Source: Serinus canaria | Taxonomy: Eukaryota; Chordata; Aves; Passeriformes; Fringillidae | Reading direction: 5' to 3' | Assembly (NCBI RefSeq): GCF_022539315.1 | Contig: NC_066321.1 | Coordinates: 3,025,324-3,089,323, forward strand | Length of the DNA stretch: 64,000 nucleotides | Shown here: one piece after another, positions 24,150-35,680 of the stretch | Layout: each line of letters opens with the position of its first letter | Numbering within the stretch: position 1 is the first letter of the stretch | Translations under genes and position numbers: made by a program | The notes under the pieces: model-generated | What the model was told of the DNA's origin: nothing | Databases searched by the model: none | What the model saw: only the letters and a program-made list of their open reading frames with translations

Positions 24150-24285
24150 CTCAAGGCCTGGATGGATGGGGCTTGGAGCAACCTGGAAGTGGAAGTGGAA
24201 GGTGTCCCTGCCCATTGCAGGGAGTAGAATGAGATGAGTTTAAGGTTCTTTCCAACCCAAAACAGTCTGTGATTCTGTGATTCTA
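24150..24285 (+). mobile_element. CR1 LINE fragment, right half of a back-to-back pair
   Basis: About 135 bp run from 'GGCCTGGATGGATGGGGCTT' to a clean tail 'CTGTGATTCTGTGATTCT'. A short duplication, GGAAGTGGAAGTGGAAGG, sits mid-element. Its 5' truncation point abuts the minus-strand CR1, so both 3' ends face outwards. Confidence 0.92.
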
Positions 24286-24519
24286 CCGGAGAACAGAATT
24301 GCAAATTGCTCAGAGGAAAGATACAGCATTGCAAAACTGAAGCAAGCCTGAGACCTTGTGGGTTTGATTAAGGCCGTTTAGTTTTAGACCCTCTGACTGC
24401 AAGAGTGACTACTTTGTTAGAATGGAGGGAACAGTACCCACATGGAGACCAAACCCAGGCGCTGCAAACAGTTATTCCAACTGCTGAGGTGTGCAAAGAT
24501 AACTTTAAACACGTCTGTT

Positions 24520-24572
24520 AATATATATATTTATATATACACACACATAGACACATGCACACACATATATAC
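24520..24572. repeat. (TA)n/(CA)n dinucleotide microsatellite
   Basis: Alternating TA steps pass into ACACAC runs with interruptions for about 50 bp. It directly adjoins the 3' tail of the next CR1. Confidence 0.92.
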
Positions 24573-24870
24573 AGAATCATGGAACCATGGAACAGGTTGG
24601 GGTGGAAAGGACATTAAAACTCATCCAATTCCAACCTCCTGCCATGGGCAGGGACATCTTTCACCAGACCATGTTGGTCCAAGCCCCATCCAAGCTGAGC
24701 CTAGAACACTTCCATGGATGGGACAGGCCCAGCTTCTCTGGGCAACTTATGCCGTCCTTGCTTCTTTGAGCAACAAATTTCTTCCTAATCTCTAACCCAA
24801 ACCTGACCTCCGTGCTGAAGCCATTCCCCTTTGTCCTGCTGGCAATAGGACATTCTGTATAAAAGCCATG
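24573..24870 (-). mobile_element. CR1 LINE, about 300 bp
   Basis: The reversed tail 'GAATCATGGAACCATGGAAC' is followed by the pre-tail block, 'CAAGCCCCATCCAAGCTGAG' and 'AAATTTCTTCCTAATCTCTA'. A minus-strand frame preserves an ORF2 C-terminal remnant (GLEIRKKFVAQRSKDGISCP-like; the family pattern is an aromatic/basic motif, W, LP, then a conserved SLE-F-K region). This explains part of the 193-codon minus frame that runs on to 25242; the rest lies in the CpG-rich islet. Confidence 0.92.
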
Positions 24871-24894
24871 GAGCCCCTGTTTGTAGACAAAAGG

Positions 24895-25147
24895 GAGCCC
24901 AGTGCTGGACACCACAGCCGGTGCGAGCCCCGACTCCCGCAGTTCCCGCGACGGCAGCGGGGCTGTGGCTGCCCTGGCAGCTCCGCTTTCAGCCCGACAG
25001 CTGCGGATCCCAGGTGGTCTGACATTTGAGAGAGGGGCTGCGGGGGAGACTGGAGGTGTTCTAGGGGAGAAGGAGGTTGCGAATAACGCCGAGCCCTCAT
25101 CCAGATGGAATCGCTCACGGAACAACCTGGGATACTCTATTACCGTC
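24895..25147. promoter_or_regulatory. CpG-rich islet, candidate regulatory element or exon
   Basis: Close to twenty CpGs occur in about 250 bp (densest at 24915-25010: GTGCGAGCCCCGACTCCCGC and onward). GC is well above the surroundings, where CpG is rare. It begins immediately after a CR1 copy but does not look like CR1. A donor-like CAG/GTGGTC lies at about 25013. Possible readings are a small CpG island promoter, a conserved element or an unrecognised exon. Confidence 0.35.
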
Positions 25148-26440
25148 CATATGCCTCCCAGGTCTCCAAAGGCCACACTCCATTGATTTATTAGAAATCT
25201 GCTTCTTTTCCCCCAGCCTTGGTTCCTTCCCAAACAGGGCATAATGTGGGATTTACTGCCATCTGAAACGCTCCTTTTTAAAAACCAGTTCTTCGCCTAA
25301 GCTGGGCTTCAGAAATGCTCCAATAAACACCAGATTAGAGAGCATTTCGGGACGGGAGCCCCCTCTTTATGTAGCCTTTAAACAAATTTCTTCCTGCCAC
25401 AATGAGTGATAAAACATTTTATAGGGCATTTCTATGATAAGTAAATGGCTGAAGGCATGGCACCAGCAGAATTAAAGCCACCAGATATAACTCTGCCACA
25501 GTCTGCCTTACACTTATTTCTTCCTTTGCATATAAGCCTGGAAGAATTATTTTATTGTTTTAGCACTGCAAACAGTTGTTATTAGTGTATCTTATTTATA
25601 GCCATTTCTTTGAGGCACTATAGTAATACAGAAAAATATCAGTTATTTCATCACACTGGTGAATTTAATGAACCTGAAGGTGTGTGTTATTTTAGCACTT
25701 GCTGCAGCTCCTGTGAAAACCCAATGGTGCTAAAATCTGTAAACCTGTCACTGCTTAAGTAATAACCTTGTTAAAAGCATCTTCATTTAACTTATTTCAG
25801 CTTTTGCAGAATGCAGGTTTTATTTTATCAGTGCAGGGAATAGGTGTTTCTAACCAAACCACTTATTGTAAATATAGTTAATTGTAGTTCATTAATTTAT
25901 TCTCAGTGTTATTGCTTTTATTTTAACACTTAGTTTAAATTAAGTGTTGTCTAGAATTGAGTTCCCATTTTCGATTTTTTTTAAACAAACTCTTAATTTA
26001 TATAAAATATCTTTGGTTAGAACAGTAAATTTTATCCTGCAATATGGAAAATGCTCTTTGCATTCATTAATATCCCTTTATGCTGCAAGAAATGAGCTTT
26101 CTTCCTTAACAGCAGACAGGAAAACAAAATGAAATTCTTTTTTTAATCTCACCACTGTGAAATTGGGCTTCTTCCTTTCATTTAAAAATATAGAGAAAAT
26201 GAAATATTGATGGCATGTGATCCAAATTATCAATTGATCCCTGCAAATGCACATCTACAATTATCGAAATCCTGGCAATAGAAGAATGGGAACTCCCTGC
26301 TATTTAGCACCATTCAGCAGAAAGAGAAGTGTAATTTGCACCATCACTTTTTTCACAGCACCAATGATACTTCCTATACTATTACACCATGGAGTTGTTT
26401 GTGACAAACAATAAAAGTATCGGGTTCCCAGTAAATTATT
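25148..26440. other. AT-rich complex noncoding DNA, possible conserved element
   Basis: There is no gene or transposon. The 25430-26130 part is complex AT-rich DNA with many ATTA and TTAAT cores and no simple repeats, like vertebrate noncoding conserved elements. No test of conservation was possible. Confidence 0.45.
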
Positions 26441-28600
26441 ACAAGGTGGGCAATTATCCACCCATTAATACTTCTTGGTTTTGAGACCTGCTGTGCTCCC
26501 TAGTGCTCCCTGGCAGACACATCCCAGGGGTACAGACCTCAAAGCTGATGCTGGGTGCCAGCAGGGCCCCGAGCTCTTGATGGCAGAGGGGCTCCAGTAA
26601 AATCCCAAACGTGTCAGCTACTTTGGAAGAATTATCAGAATTAGCCATCCAGGATGCTTCCATTAGATTGTCATTTGATTGGGGGGTGATTTTTTTTTCC
26701 TCCCATAATTTAGCTCTCCTCTCTGTGTTTCTGTTTCAGGGTTTATTGATTCGTGCTCCAGAGTAGGGCTGTGACAAATTTAAATCAGGCCATGATCATC
26801 CAAGAGGGTGCAACATCCCCAGCCAGGCACAAAGCTGACCTGGGTTATTTCACTGTCCCTCACTACAACTCTCTGCCCTAATCAGTCTTACTTCACAAAC
26901 AAGCTGAAAATGCAATTAACTTCATCCTTTCTTCCAGTTTTGGTGCCAAAACCCCTCAGGGGGTGGCAGGGCAGTGCAGACCCCTGGGTGGGTCCTACAC
27001 AGCAAGCAAGAGGGATGCTGCAGGAATTACTCCATTCCTGGATGATAGGAGCCAGGATGGGTGACAATGGTCAGCAGGCAGCCCAGAGGTGGGAATGAGG
27101 AACTGAAATGGGGCTGAAGGCACCAGCATCCCCCAAAGCCTTTATCAGCATCTGAAAAACCAAGGTGGGAGCACCCAGATCTGGTCTCTAGGATGGGAAC
27201 AGCCAGATCTGCACTGGGTGCAGCCCAAAGAGGTGAGGGGTAGGAGGAGGAAACACACACTGCCTATGTGCTGTGTCTACAGCAGGGTCATTCCACCAAA
27301 AATTAGGTTTTGTCTCAAACCAGGAGAGTGTCAGTGTGCCCCAGGAGCTGCAGCAAATGGAGGAAGAGGAGGGAAGCCAAGCTGCCTGTGCCTCCCCACA
27401 GCTCCAGGACTCAGGGCAGAAGTTAGGATGCTTCAAATCCCAACAGCTGCAGTGTGTCTTCAGGATCTGAGAAACCAGACCAAGCAATTGAAAAGGAATC
27501 CAGTTGTTTAAGCTTAGGCTGGGATTGTGTTTGTATTTGTTTTGCTTGTAACCTTTCGTTTCCAGCCTTCCAGCTAAAAGCCTGACCTTACGTCTTGCTT
27601 AATAAACCTTTTGAAAAAGCTTTATTTTATCATCCAGCCTGGTCTGTGCTGCAGGGAAGATGGATGGGAGGGAATAGGTGAAGCTGTGGAGGTGCAGAGG
27701 CACATCCTAAGAGTTCAGGGTGGGAAGCTGGGGTGCATCCTGCCCTGAAATGCTGTTCCACAGAGCCATGGGCACTCCTGTGAAGGGTTAGACAGCCAGG
27801 AGAGATCCTCTGCTAAAGCTTCTCACAGCTTAGAATGCACTCAGTGGAAAGAATACAGATGTCTGGAAGTGTGCATAAAAGGATCTAGCTGATAATGACC
27901 AAATGCCATTCAGACACTAAAGCAATTCTGAAAATGCAAGGGTTATTTTGGAGCCTTGGGAGCTTCCCTGCTGCAGCGTTGGGGGTCTGCAAGCCCAGTT
28001 TGGTGTGGGTCAGCATCACACTTCCTCTGGAGCTGCCACCTAACTCTGCTTCACTCCTCCCTGCTGTGCCTCTGAAACTGCACCACAAACTCCTTCCTGC
28101 CCTGGACTCAGCTTCGAGTGTTGGTAAAAAAAAATTTTGAGCCTTTTCTGCTCCAACACAGAAAAAAATGTCCCATATCAAACATCCGGGCTGTTTCCAG
28201 GGGCCCTGCTCTTTCTCCTGACATCCTGTGCTGCCACAACCCACAGAGAGAAAAGACAAACCCAGCCACACAAGATAACCCCAAATTTGATGCTCAGGTG
28301 CTGAACTGAGCAGTGGGAGGGAGGAAGAAGGCAACACCAACATCACCATTCCTCCAGACTCTGCAGCACAAAGCTGGGAAAGGAGGATTCTCCTTTCTGA
28401 CAACCAGCACACCCCAGCCCAGCCATGGGGTTTGTTCCCATTTACACTCTACTGACTTTGTCTGGTTTATAGCCAAATTATTTATCCCCAGTGCTGAGAC
28501 ACAAAATAATTCCAGGTAGGATTTTGTACTAATGATCTGTTCTTTTCAGAATCTAAAGCCAGCACAACACAGTTCTGTACCCACTGCTGGTACCAAACAG
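26441..28600. other. Noncoding single-copy DNA
   Basis: This stretch is richer in GC than the flanks. Frames up to 175 codons (27885-28412, minus) lack any recognisable domain. At about 27500-27660 a TTAATAAACC polyadenylation-like string resembles an LTR end, but no partner LTR or internal region is seen. Confidence 0.5.
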
Positions 28601-29210
28601 GAGTGAAGTCAACATTATGTTTATGGCTGTAGTGCTAAAAAAGTAAGATTAAATTTAAAATTATGGAGCAGAAAATTTGAATTTAAGAAGATTTTTCGTT
28701 AAGCCAGCATACATTTATCCTTCACACTGACACAACGGTAATAGCAATTTGACCCACATAACTTTTTTGTTTCTTAAGTTATACTATTACAGACCAATTA
28801 CACGTTCTTTAAAGAAATGTTATTAATTATTGAAACATTAAAAAGCTGAGGTCATTGTTTTTCTGCACTTAGCATAGCTTTTAAGACAGATTATAGGGAG
28901 AGAATCTTTTGGTAGAAAGCCTTAAAATATTCACCAGTGCTAGAACAATTTAATGAAATTCACATTTATTTCAAGGATTTTTTTAATTAAATCTATTGGT
29001 TGTTGGTATCCGTAAACCCTTAAGAATAAACACCTGCAGTGTTTTATTATGTAAAAAGGTAGTTTAATTGCATCATATTTATCACAGACAAATCAAGCCC
29101 TATTCAGAAGATAATAATGACACAGTAATTGGACCAGTAATTGGTTCAGGATGATTCAATATTGTACTAATAATCATAAATACAACTGTCTCCTGCTTTG
29201 GTACAAGGCT
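28601..29210. other. AT-rich complex noncoding DNA
   Basis: No gene. It contains 'TTATTAATTATTGAAACATT', GTTAAGCC and a near-direct duplication of AGTAATTGG at about 29125-29145. It looks like noncoding DNA with many homeodomain-type cores; function is unknown. Confidence 0.45.
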
Positions 29211-31655
29211 GACACGATATTATAGATTGGATTTGGTGCAATAAATATCCATGAACTGGGTCCACTAGTGCCCAGGTCTTTAGTTCAACTGCCTTAGTAA
29301 ATAACAGGTATCTAATAATGCAGCCTACATGAGGAATCATTGTTTCCTGGAGGGAAACACAGGGAATGCTGCTTCCTTCTGCATCTGGGAATGGCTGGAA
29401 GTGGCATCCCTTCAGCAAAGCTTCCTTTGGCTCCTTGTGTTAAGCACTTGCCTCAGAGATGATTCCACTGCAAGCAAACCTGGTCATGCTCAGAGCCAGT
29501 TGTAAAGTAGATCTGTGTGGTGAAAATCTGGCTTTTCTTTGGCTTTTCACTGATTTGTTTGCACTCCTGACAAGTGGAGAAACGGCACGCTCCAAAGAGG
29601 CACAATTTTCCAAAAACACTCAGCATCTGCCCTCAAACCCTCCAAGGAGAAACAGGAGGATGGGCAAGAGAACCCAGAACTGGGCACCCCAAACTCCACA
29701 GCAGGCAGGAGATGCACATGGTGTGGTTGATCCCCAGTGGGCCATAGACCTCTGGGGATGGCTACTGATGAGCCCCTGTGGGCCACCAGACTCCAGCAAG
29801 CCCCTGGAATCTCTTATGTTCTCCACAGGAATCAGTCCTGCTGGTCCTTGCTTTAACTCTACCTTCTCCCTGCATTTCCTGCACTTTCCCTGTCTGATCC
29901 AGAGCACCACCTTCCAAAGTGAGGGGTTTTCCTTGCTCCCTGCTGCCTGCCTGCCACCATGGGGGTCTTGCTGCAGCATTTTGGCAAGCCATGCTTCCTA
30001 TTTCAAGTAGAAATGGTTTTCTCTTTTAAAACCCAGGATTTTATTGCTTTTTCTTAGGAAAATGCCAATTGAAAATAATAATGATAAAAAGGCTTTTTTT
30101 GGTTTCTTACTCTCACTGAATGGGACATGTGACACTCAGGTCAGAGCTCTCCCAAAAAAGTAAAAAAATAAGTGCTTGTATCCATATTTCAGCAGTTAAA
30201 AAGAGATGTCAACATTTCAAAGACTCCACAACTTCACCAGATTTCACCTGGAGCTTCGACTACAGTTTTCCAGACTGTCCTGATATGATTTGAGCACCTG
30301 GTTAGTTTCATGTTATGATTTCTTTGTAAATTAAAGCGTTATTTATGGCATGACTTCGATTTGCATATTGGTATCCAGCTTTAATCTACTTTCTTGTGCT
30401 GTGCATGAACATAGAATTTTTAGGAATATAAAAATATTCAATATAGAAATGAAGTATGGGAATAGATACAGAAATTTAGAAAATATTGAAAATTTAGGGG
30501 AGAAGGAGGCTGCAAGCCCCGGGGTACGGATCCTCCACCATCACCAGGGCCTTTCAGAGGGAGCCAAAAGGGAGTGGGGCCTCAGTCCCCAAAACAAGAC
30601 ACAGAAACCTACTTTCCATTGATGTGGAGCTGGAATGGAGATAACACAGCCAGGGAAAAATTTCAGGGTCCGTGCCCTTGGCTTGGGAGGATGCCCTTGG
30701 CAGATAAATTGTACGAGTTTACCTTTTTTCCTTTGATTTCTCTGCACTGGAAGGAGGAGCAGCCAGGCCCAAGTACCAGCCCAAAGTGGAAGGTGTGATT
30801 CTGACTGCACATCTCCTTGCTGCCCCATCCCACTGGATGATGCCTCCACACCAAAACACAGCACCTGGAGGAAAGGAGGAAAGGAGGAATGCAGGCAGAA
30901 GAGGAGAAAACTCACACTGCAGGAGGCACAGAGGGAAACTCTTGAAGATTCTATGGCAGAGCAGCCCTGGCATGGGCACTAAGGCTGAAACCAATCTGTG
31001 CAAATGGAATTCCATGGCAGAATGGCACCAGGGGACCAGATCCCTCCTAATGGAGTCGAAGGGATGGAGCCAAAGCACACCAGTAAGGTGACAACTGGGG
31101 GAAGGCACAAAACACCGAACCATCCCTTTCAATTTTTTTTCCCCTTGGTGCTCCATACCCAAGCCATTTTTTTTCCCTTTTGCCTGAGTCTCTCTTACCT
31201 TAGCCTTGCTCAGGGAGGAGGGAAAGGTGAGAAGACAGGAGAGCTATCGCTGTGCACAGCCAGGCAGGCAGGCAGCAGAGGTAGATGAACAGAATGTGTT
31301 GAAAGCATCATGATCCAGCGCCAGGAAATAACAGTTAGCATATCCCTGAATGACATTTACAGGAAACCTATGTTTCCTTTTCAGGGCCATAAGCTTCAAC
31401 AAACTGGTGTGTTCAGTCAGCCCTTCCCCATGTACAGTATGGATGCCACAATTTTCTCAGCATATGCTCAGCTGCGTCCTTCTGATGGCATCCATGTTGG
31501 CGCCTTTCCATCTATAGGCATGGAGGGATGTCTTCATCTTCTGCAGGAGTCTGGGGCTACTGCCAAAGGCAGGGATCCAAGCACCGCAGGCAAGGAAAGT
31601 GGATCATTTTGGTTCCTGAATAAGGATTAGGCTTTGCAACACCTGAGCAGTGAAA
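29211..31655. other. Noncoding single-copy DNA
   Basis: No supported gene. The 183-codon plus frame at 29459-30010 and its antisense partners have no recognisable motif. A small CAGG tetranucleotide run sits at 31261-31275. Confidence 0.55.
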
Positions 31656-31860
31656 ATCCTGCAGAGCCTTGGTGGCCGGAGCCAGGAAACGCCGCGGTTC
31701 TGCGGAATATTGCTGAGCAGAGCCCTATTTAACCAAGGTGAATGCTTGCTGAAGAGCAAATTAGACGAAATTTAGGAAGCAAATGGCAAATAGGCAGCCA
31801 CATGTAATGTCCGTATAAAGGCTCTGATGGGTTTGGCTCTGGTGTTTTCTCAACTGGAAT
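31656..31860. promoter_or_regulatory. Candidate CpG-retaining element
   Basis: About six CpGs fall in 30 bp around the palindrome CCGCGG (31692-31697). They are followed by a MEF2-like CTATTTAA and then a TATAAAG string at 31814-31820. The mixture suggests a conserved regulatory element. The TATA-like string alone is weak evidence for a promoter. Confidence 0.25.
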
Positions 31861-33613
31861 AGATAACACCTTCGTTATCTTAACTCTCCTCCAGCCCTCA
31901 CCTAAGGAAAAGCCACACAGCCTTCACTCCAAGAACTCCTTTACTTCTGTGAGGCAGAGATCCCTTTGATCTTTTGTTATCTATGCTGAGGAGCCCAGTT
32001 ATACACCATCCTAAGCACCAACACTAGTCAAATCCCTTTATTATTTACTTTATTTTTAATCGCAAACAGAAGAAACAATCCTTCTATTTTCCTCCTGAAG
32101 CTTATCCATTTCGTGTCTTTTTAGAGTATGGGCCAAAATGTACTTTTCTGACTCGAGAAAGGAGGATTTCTCCGAAGTAAACAGGATACCCAGAATTAAG
32201 GGCAGGATTTTGTCTACACACTGTTTTATCCAATCTACATGTTTCGTCTCTAATGCACTTAGGAGAGAAGAAGGGAATTTATTTGGATATTAAATGGCCC
32301 TGGAAATCATTCTCAAGAAGGAATAAAACACTCCCTTTACATAAAATCACATTATAGAAAAAGTGTTCAAGTTAATTTAAGGAGAAATTTTTAGAAAACA
32401 AAAGCCAAGTCACAGCCACACGGACAGAAACTCTCCTCGCTCCTGCCTGGGGAAGAGAACTGAAATATTTCCTCTCCTCCTCCCTGGCCAGCTCATTTTA
32501 CAGAAATGAGAAGGTAACCTTATCGATCAGCAGTGCATAAAAGCCAGGCATACACAAAGCAGGGAGAGGTGGGTGATACAGATGAGAATTTAAAGTGTTT
32601 TTATGGCCCTGCACCTGATAGGGAAAAATCCTTTTCACCTCAAACACATGAAAGTTGTCTCCTACTCCTAAGCCATTTTTCACCTCTTTCATCAAACTCT
32701 TTGCCCAAAGAAATGATGACAACACATGGCTAATTAACAACAAAGAATAATTGAACTATGGCTCTAACTATCTACCTTTAAATCAAAGGAAGAAGGCAAC
32801 CAATACTAAAATTTAATCTGTCCTCTGGGGCTGGAGACAGCTTACAGGTTCAAGTCAGATAGCAAATGTAGCTAAATGGCAGTCAGAAGAGATCATGTGA
32901 CTGGGGGCTAAAAACTAATTAATCTCCATAAAGCTGTAAGTGAGGTAGGTAAGATGACTTGAAATCTGATTACATTATTGCATTTAAGGAGGGAAAATGC
33001 AGCATGTATTTTTCATGTTGATTTTAACCACCTGAGCCCTTAATGACATTTTGTACCTTGAAAGAAAACTCGTATTTCATTTATATTTTAAAAGACTTAC
33101 AAAGATGCTATTGTCATCTGCACAGAATCTACAAATTTAGTCTAAATAATGCTGCTATGAATCACAGAGAGTGCATTTCTAAACTTTTTTTTTCCTGGTG
33201 TCAGCCAGAAGATTCCATGTAACTATGGGAAGCCATAAAGCCAATCATTTAACAAAAGCTGAAATAAATCTAAGGGAAAGAATAATTTTACAACATACTC
33301 AAACAGAGGAGGAAAAAAAGACCCTGCATTCCAACTGACTGCTGAGGATGCACGTGCATTGCTCCTCTGATTTGTAAACAATCTCCAACACTAAATTTTG
33401 AATTAGTGGGAACACAGCATTGATTATGGTTTCTATTATTTATAAATTTCTACACAGGGAAAGAAAAAAAGAAAACATGAAAAAGCAAGCAGACAAAAAA
33501 TTCTAGGTGGGTGGGAGAGCTTGATTGAATGAGTTAAGTCAAATTATACGTGGACTTTATAAACATATGTGAATTATTTTTAATTGTGTAGGACAGATTT
33601 AAGAATATAGAAT
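31861..33613. other. Noncoding single-copy DNA
   Basis: No gene. The 32870-33300 part is AT-rich and complex ('TCTGATTACATTATTGCATT'), a weak conserved-element candidate. Confidence 0.5.
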
Positions 33614-33850
33614 AAGAAAAGGGGAAATGGTCTCAAGTTTCTCCAGAGGAGGTTCAGGTTGGATATTGGGAAAAATTTCTGCACTGAAAGGGGGGTTAAG
33701 AATGGAAAAGGCTGCTCAGTACAGTGGTGGGGTCACCAGCCCTGGAGTTGTCCAAAGCACGAGGGGATGGGGCACTCTGTGACATGGTTATGTTTGGTCA
33801 AAGGATGAAATTCCATCTTGGAGGTTTTTTCCAACCTTAATGATTCTAGG
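33614..33850 (+). mobile_element. CR1 LINE of a non-songbird-type subfamily
   Basis: It contains 'GAGGTTCAGGTTGGATATTG', 'CTGCACTGAAAGGGGGGTTA', and ends 'TTCCAACCTTAATGATTCTA'. This tail matches the widespread avian CR1 families, older than the 'GGATCCCTGG' type that dominates here. The 5' end is truncated. Confidence 0.94.
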
Positions 33851-34279
33851 AACAGAAAGGAAGAGAGAGGGAAGGGAAAACTGCAACCACGTACCAAGCT
33901 GAAACCAAGCCTGAAGTTAATTTTGGAGGTTTTAGTCATGGCTATGGACCACTGTGCATAATCTCTGCTTCTCGTGCAGCAGCATCCATGTTAATATTAC
34001 AGACTGGAAAACACCTCAGACACACCAAAAGACAAATAATAATAATAATAAAACTAACCTAGAAGCGGAGGCATTATCAGACTCAGTTACATGTTTGAAA
34101 TTCAGCACCTGACAGCCTGTGCAGGGGGCTGAGGCAGGGACAGCTTTACGTGATAAAAACCTGTACTTTTAAAATGTTCGTAAAATACTTGATATACACT
34201 GCTGAACGAGTATATAGTGGCAATAAATAAACAGCATTTAACTTAACAAGCACACATTTATAGGTACCATAATGGCATT
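33851..34279. other. Noncoding spacer
   Basis: It holds an (AAT)n microsatellite at 34035-34050. No gene is seen. Confidence 0.6.
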
Positions 34280-34362
34280 TTGCACTTCTGCAACACCTTT
34301 GATCCCAGAATTTCCGAGTTTTTTGCAAGGATTAATTAATTAAGCTTCAACACGCCCCTGCA
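34280..34362 (-). mobile_element. MIR-type ancient SINE fragment
   Basis: The plus strand reads 'CAACACCTTTGATCCCAGAA', then TTGCAAGG and 'ATTAATTAATTAAGCTTCAA' and CACGCCCCTG. This order matches the reverse complement of the 3' half of MIR-type SINEs common in sauropsids (family order CACCTTTCATC.. / TTTACA.. / ATTAATTAAGCCTCACAAC). It is an old tRNA-derived SINE remnant recognised from motif order only. Confidence 0.65.
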
Positions 34363-35584
34363 CCAGATGTCATTAAAATACTTTTTATGGCCCAGAAATT
34401 CTACGAAAGACATGCTTGTATTTCATGTCTTATTGTGCCTCCTACCCAAAGCAATTACTTTTCTCTTCACTTGGCTGTGTGGTGGATGGGAAATGATGGA
34501 GGAGTCCTCCTGCCCCATTGGGCTGGGAAATTCCCTGGGAAATCCGAGCCTCTTCTTGATGATCAGGAAATTCAGGAGGTTCATGCCCACGTGAAGTTGG
34601 GGAGTTCATGCCATGCACCCTTCCCTCAAGCAGCTTTGCCTGTCTTGCTCCTAAAGCCTCAGGTTTTCCTTCCCTGCCTCCTGTGTTGCTCTTTGCTGTG
34701 ACTGATCTCCCTGAAATGCTAAAGGATTTTGCAATTTTGCTATTTAGAGTTAAGAAGACATTTTTCCCACATGGTGAAACTGCCATGTGGCTGTAAAGTG
34801 CCCCCACACTCCCCCCTTCCCCTGCTTTTTCTCTCAGGAACCAAATCATGACACTTCTTACATCTTTATTCCTGGTTTTGCCAGAACCCAACAGGAATTA
34901 CAGTTCAAACCCTCCCTGAGAGTGATTTAAGGTAGAGCAACTTGGCAGTAAAACTCTCAGGGTGAGAGCACGTGTTTGTAAAGTCTGGCACAGATGGATG
35001 CACCTCCTTTCATGAGCCCTTAGCCTCCATGGGAAAAGGCAGAACATGGGAATCAGCTCCCAAACCTCATCCTCTGCTTATCACGCTTATCTAGAGCTGG
35101 CAGTGCATCTTTTCCTGGACTCTGATTAGTGAAAAACTCCCACACGGAGCAAAGTTTGGCTCTGTGACTTATTAGATTTAGGAGAAGTCACACAGGCAGC
35201 TGAACTAAACATTTTGTTGCTGCTGGGCTCTTCTTGACACCTCTTTCTCTTTCCTCCTGCCTCCAGGTACCTGATGAGATCACAGTGCTTGTGAGGCTGT
35301 TGATTCAAAAGTCTTCTCTACCTTATCTATTATTTATAGAAACAGGTTGTGTCTCCTGGCCAGCAATCCAATTTAAGCAAAATTTGGCCAAAGAGTTCAA
35401 TTACTGGACATGCACATCTCCTCCTAAAAGCACACCTGACGAAATTTCAATGTCACTTATACCAGCCCACCTCCAACCTTAGGCGGATTGTCTCCAGACC
35501 TATCTATATTTTATCCTGGAAATAAAACACTTATAAGGAGCTTATAAAAAAACAGAGACTGACCTTTTAAACAGGCAGATAGGT
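34363..35584. other. Noncoding single-copy DNA
   Basis: No gene is supported. The minus-strand 149-codon frame at 34442-34891 and overlapping plus frames are unrecognised. Confidence 0.6.
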
Positions 35585-35680
35585 ACAGGACAAGGGGAAT
35601 GTTTTTTGAATTAAAGAGGCAAGATCTAGATTAGATGTTAGGAGGAAATTCTTGACTGAAAGATGTTGGAACAGATTGCC
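35585..35680 (+). mobile_element. CR1 LINE fragment lacking its 3' tail
   Basis: 'ACAGGACAAGGGGAATG', then 'TAGATTAGATGTTAGGAGGA' and 'AATTCTTGACTGAAAG' follow CR1 order. After about 35680 the similarity ends, so both ends are missing. Loss of the 3' end is unusual for target-primed insertions and implies a later deletion. Confidence 0.72.

Noticed and set aside
24661..25242. 193-codon minus-strand frame
   Set aside because: Its C-terminal part is a decayed CR1 ORF2 remnant and the rest lies in the CpG-rich islet. No continuous family match was recognised.
27500..27660. LTR-like string with TTAATAAACC
   Set aside because: There is no matching second LTR, primer-binding site or internal region. 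A lone polyadenylation-like string is too weak.
27885..28412. 175-codon minus-strand frame
   Set aside because: No recognisable domain, GC-rich stretch with frames on both strands, no splice or promoter context.
29459..30010. 183-codon plus-strand frame
   Set aside because: No recognisable domain, and several antisense frames of similar length overlap it, as expected for random GC-moderate sequence.
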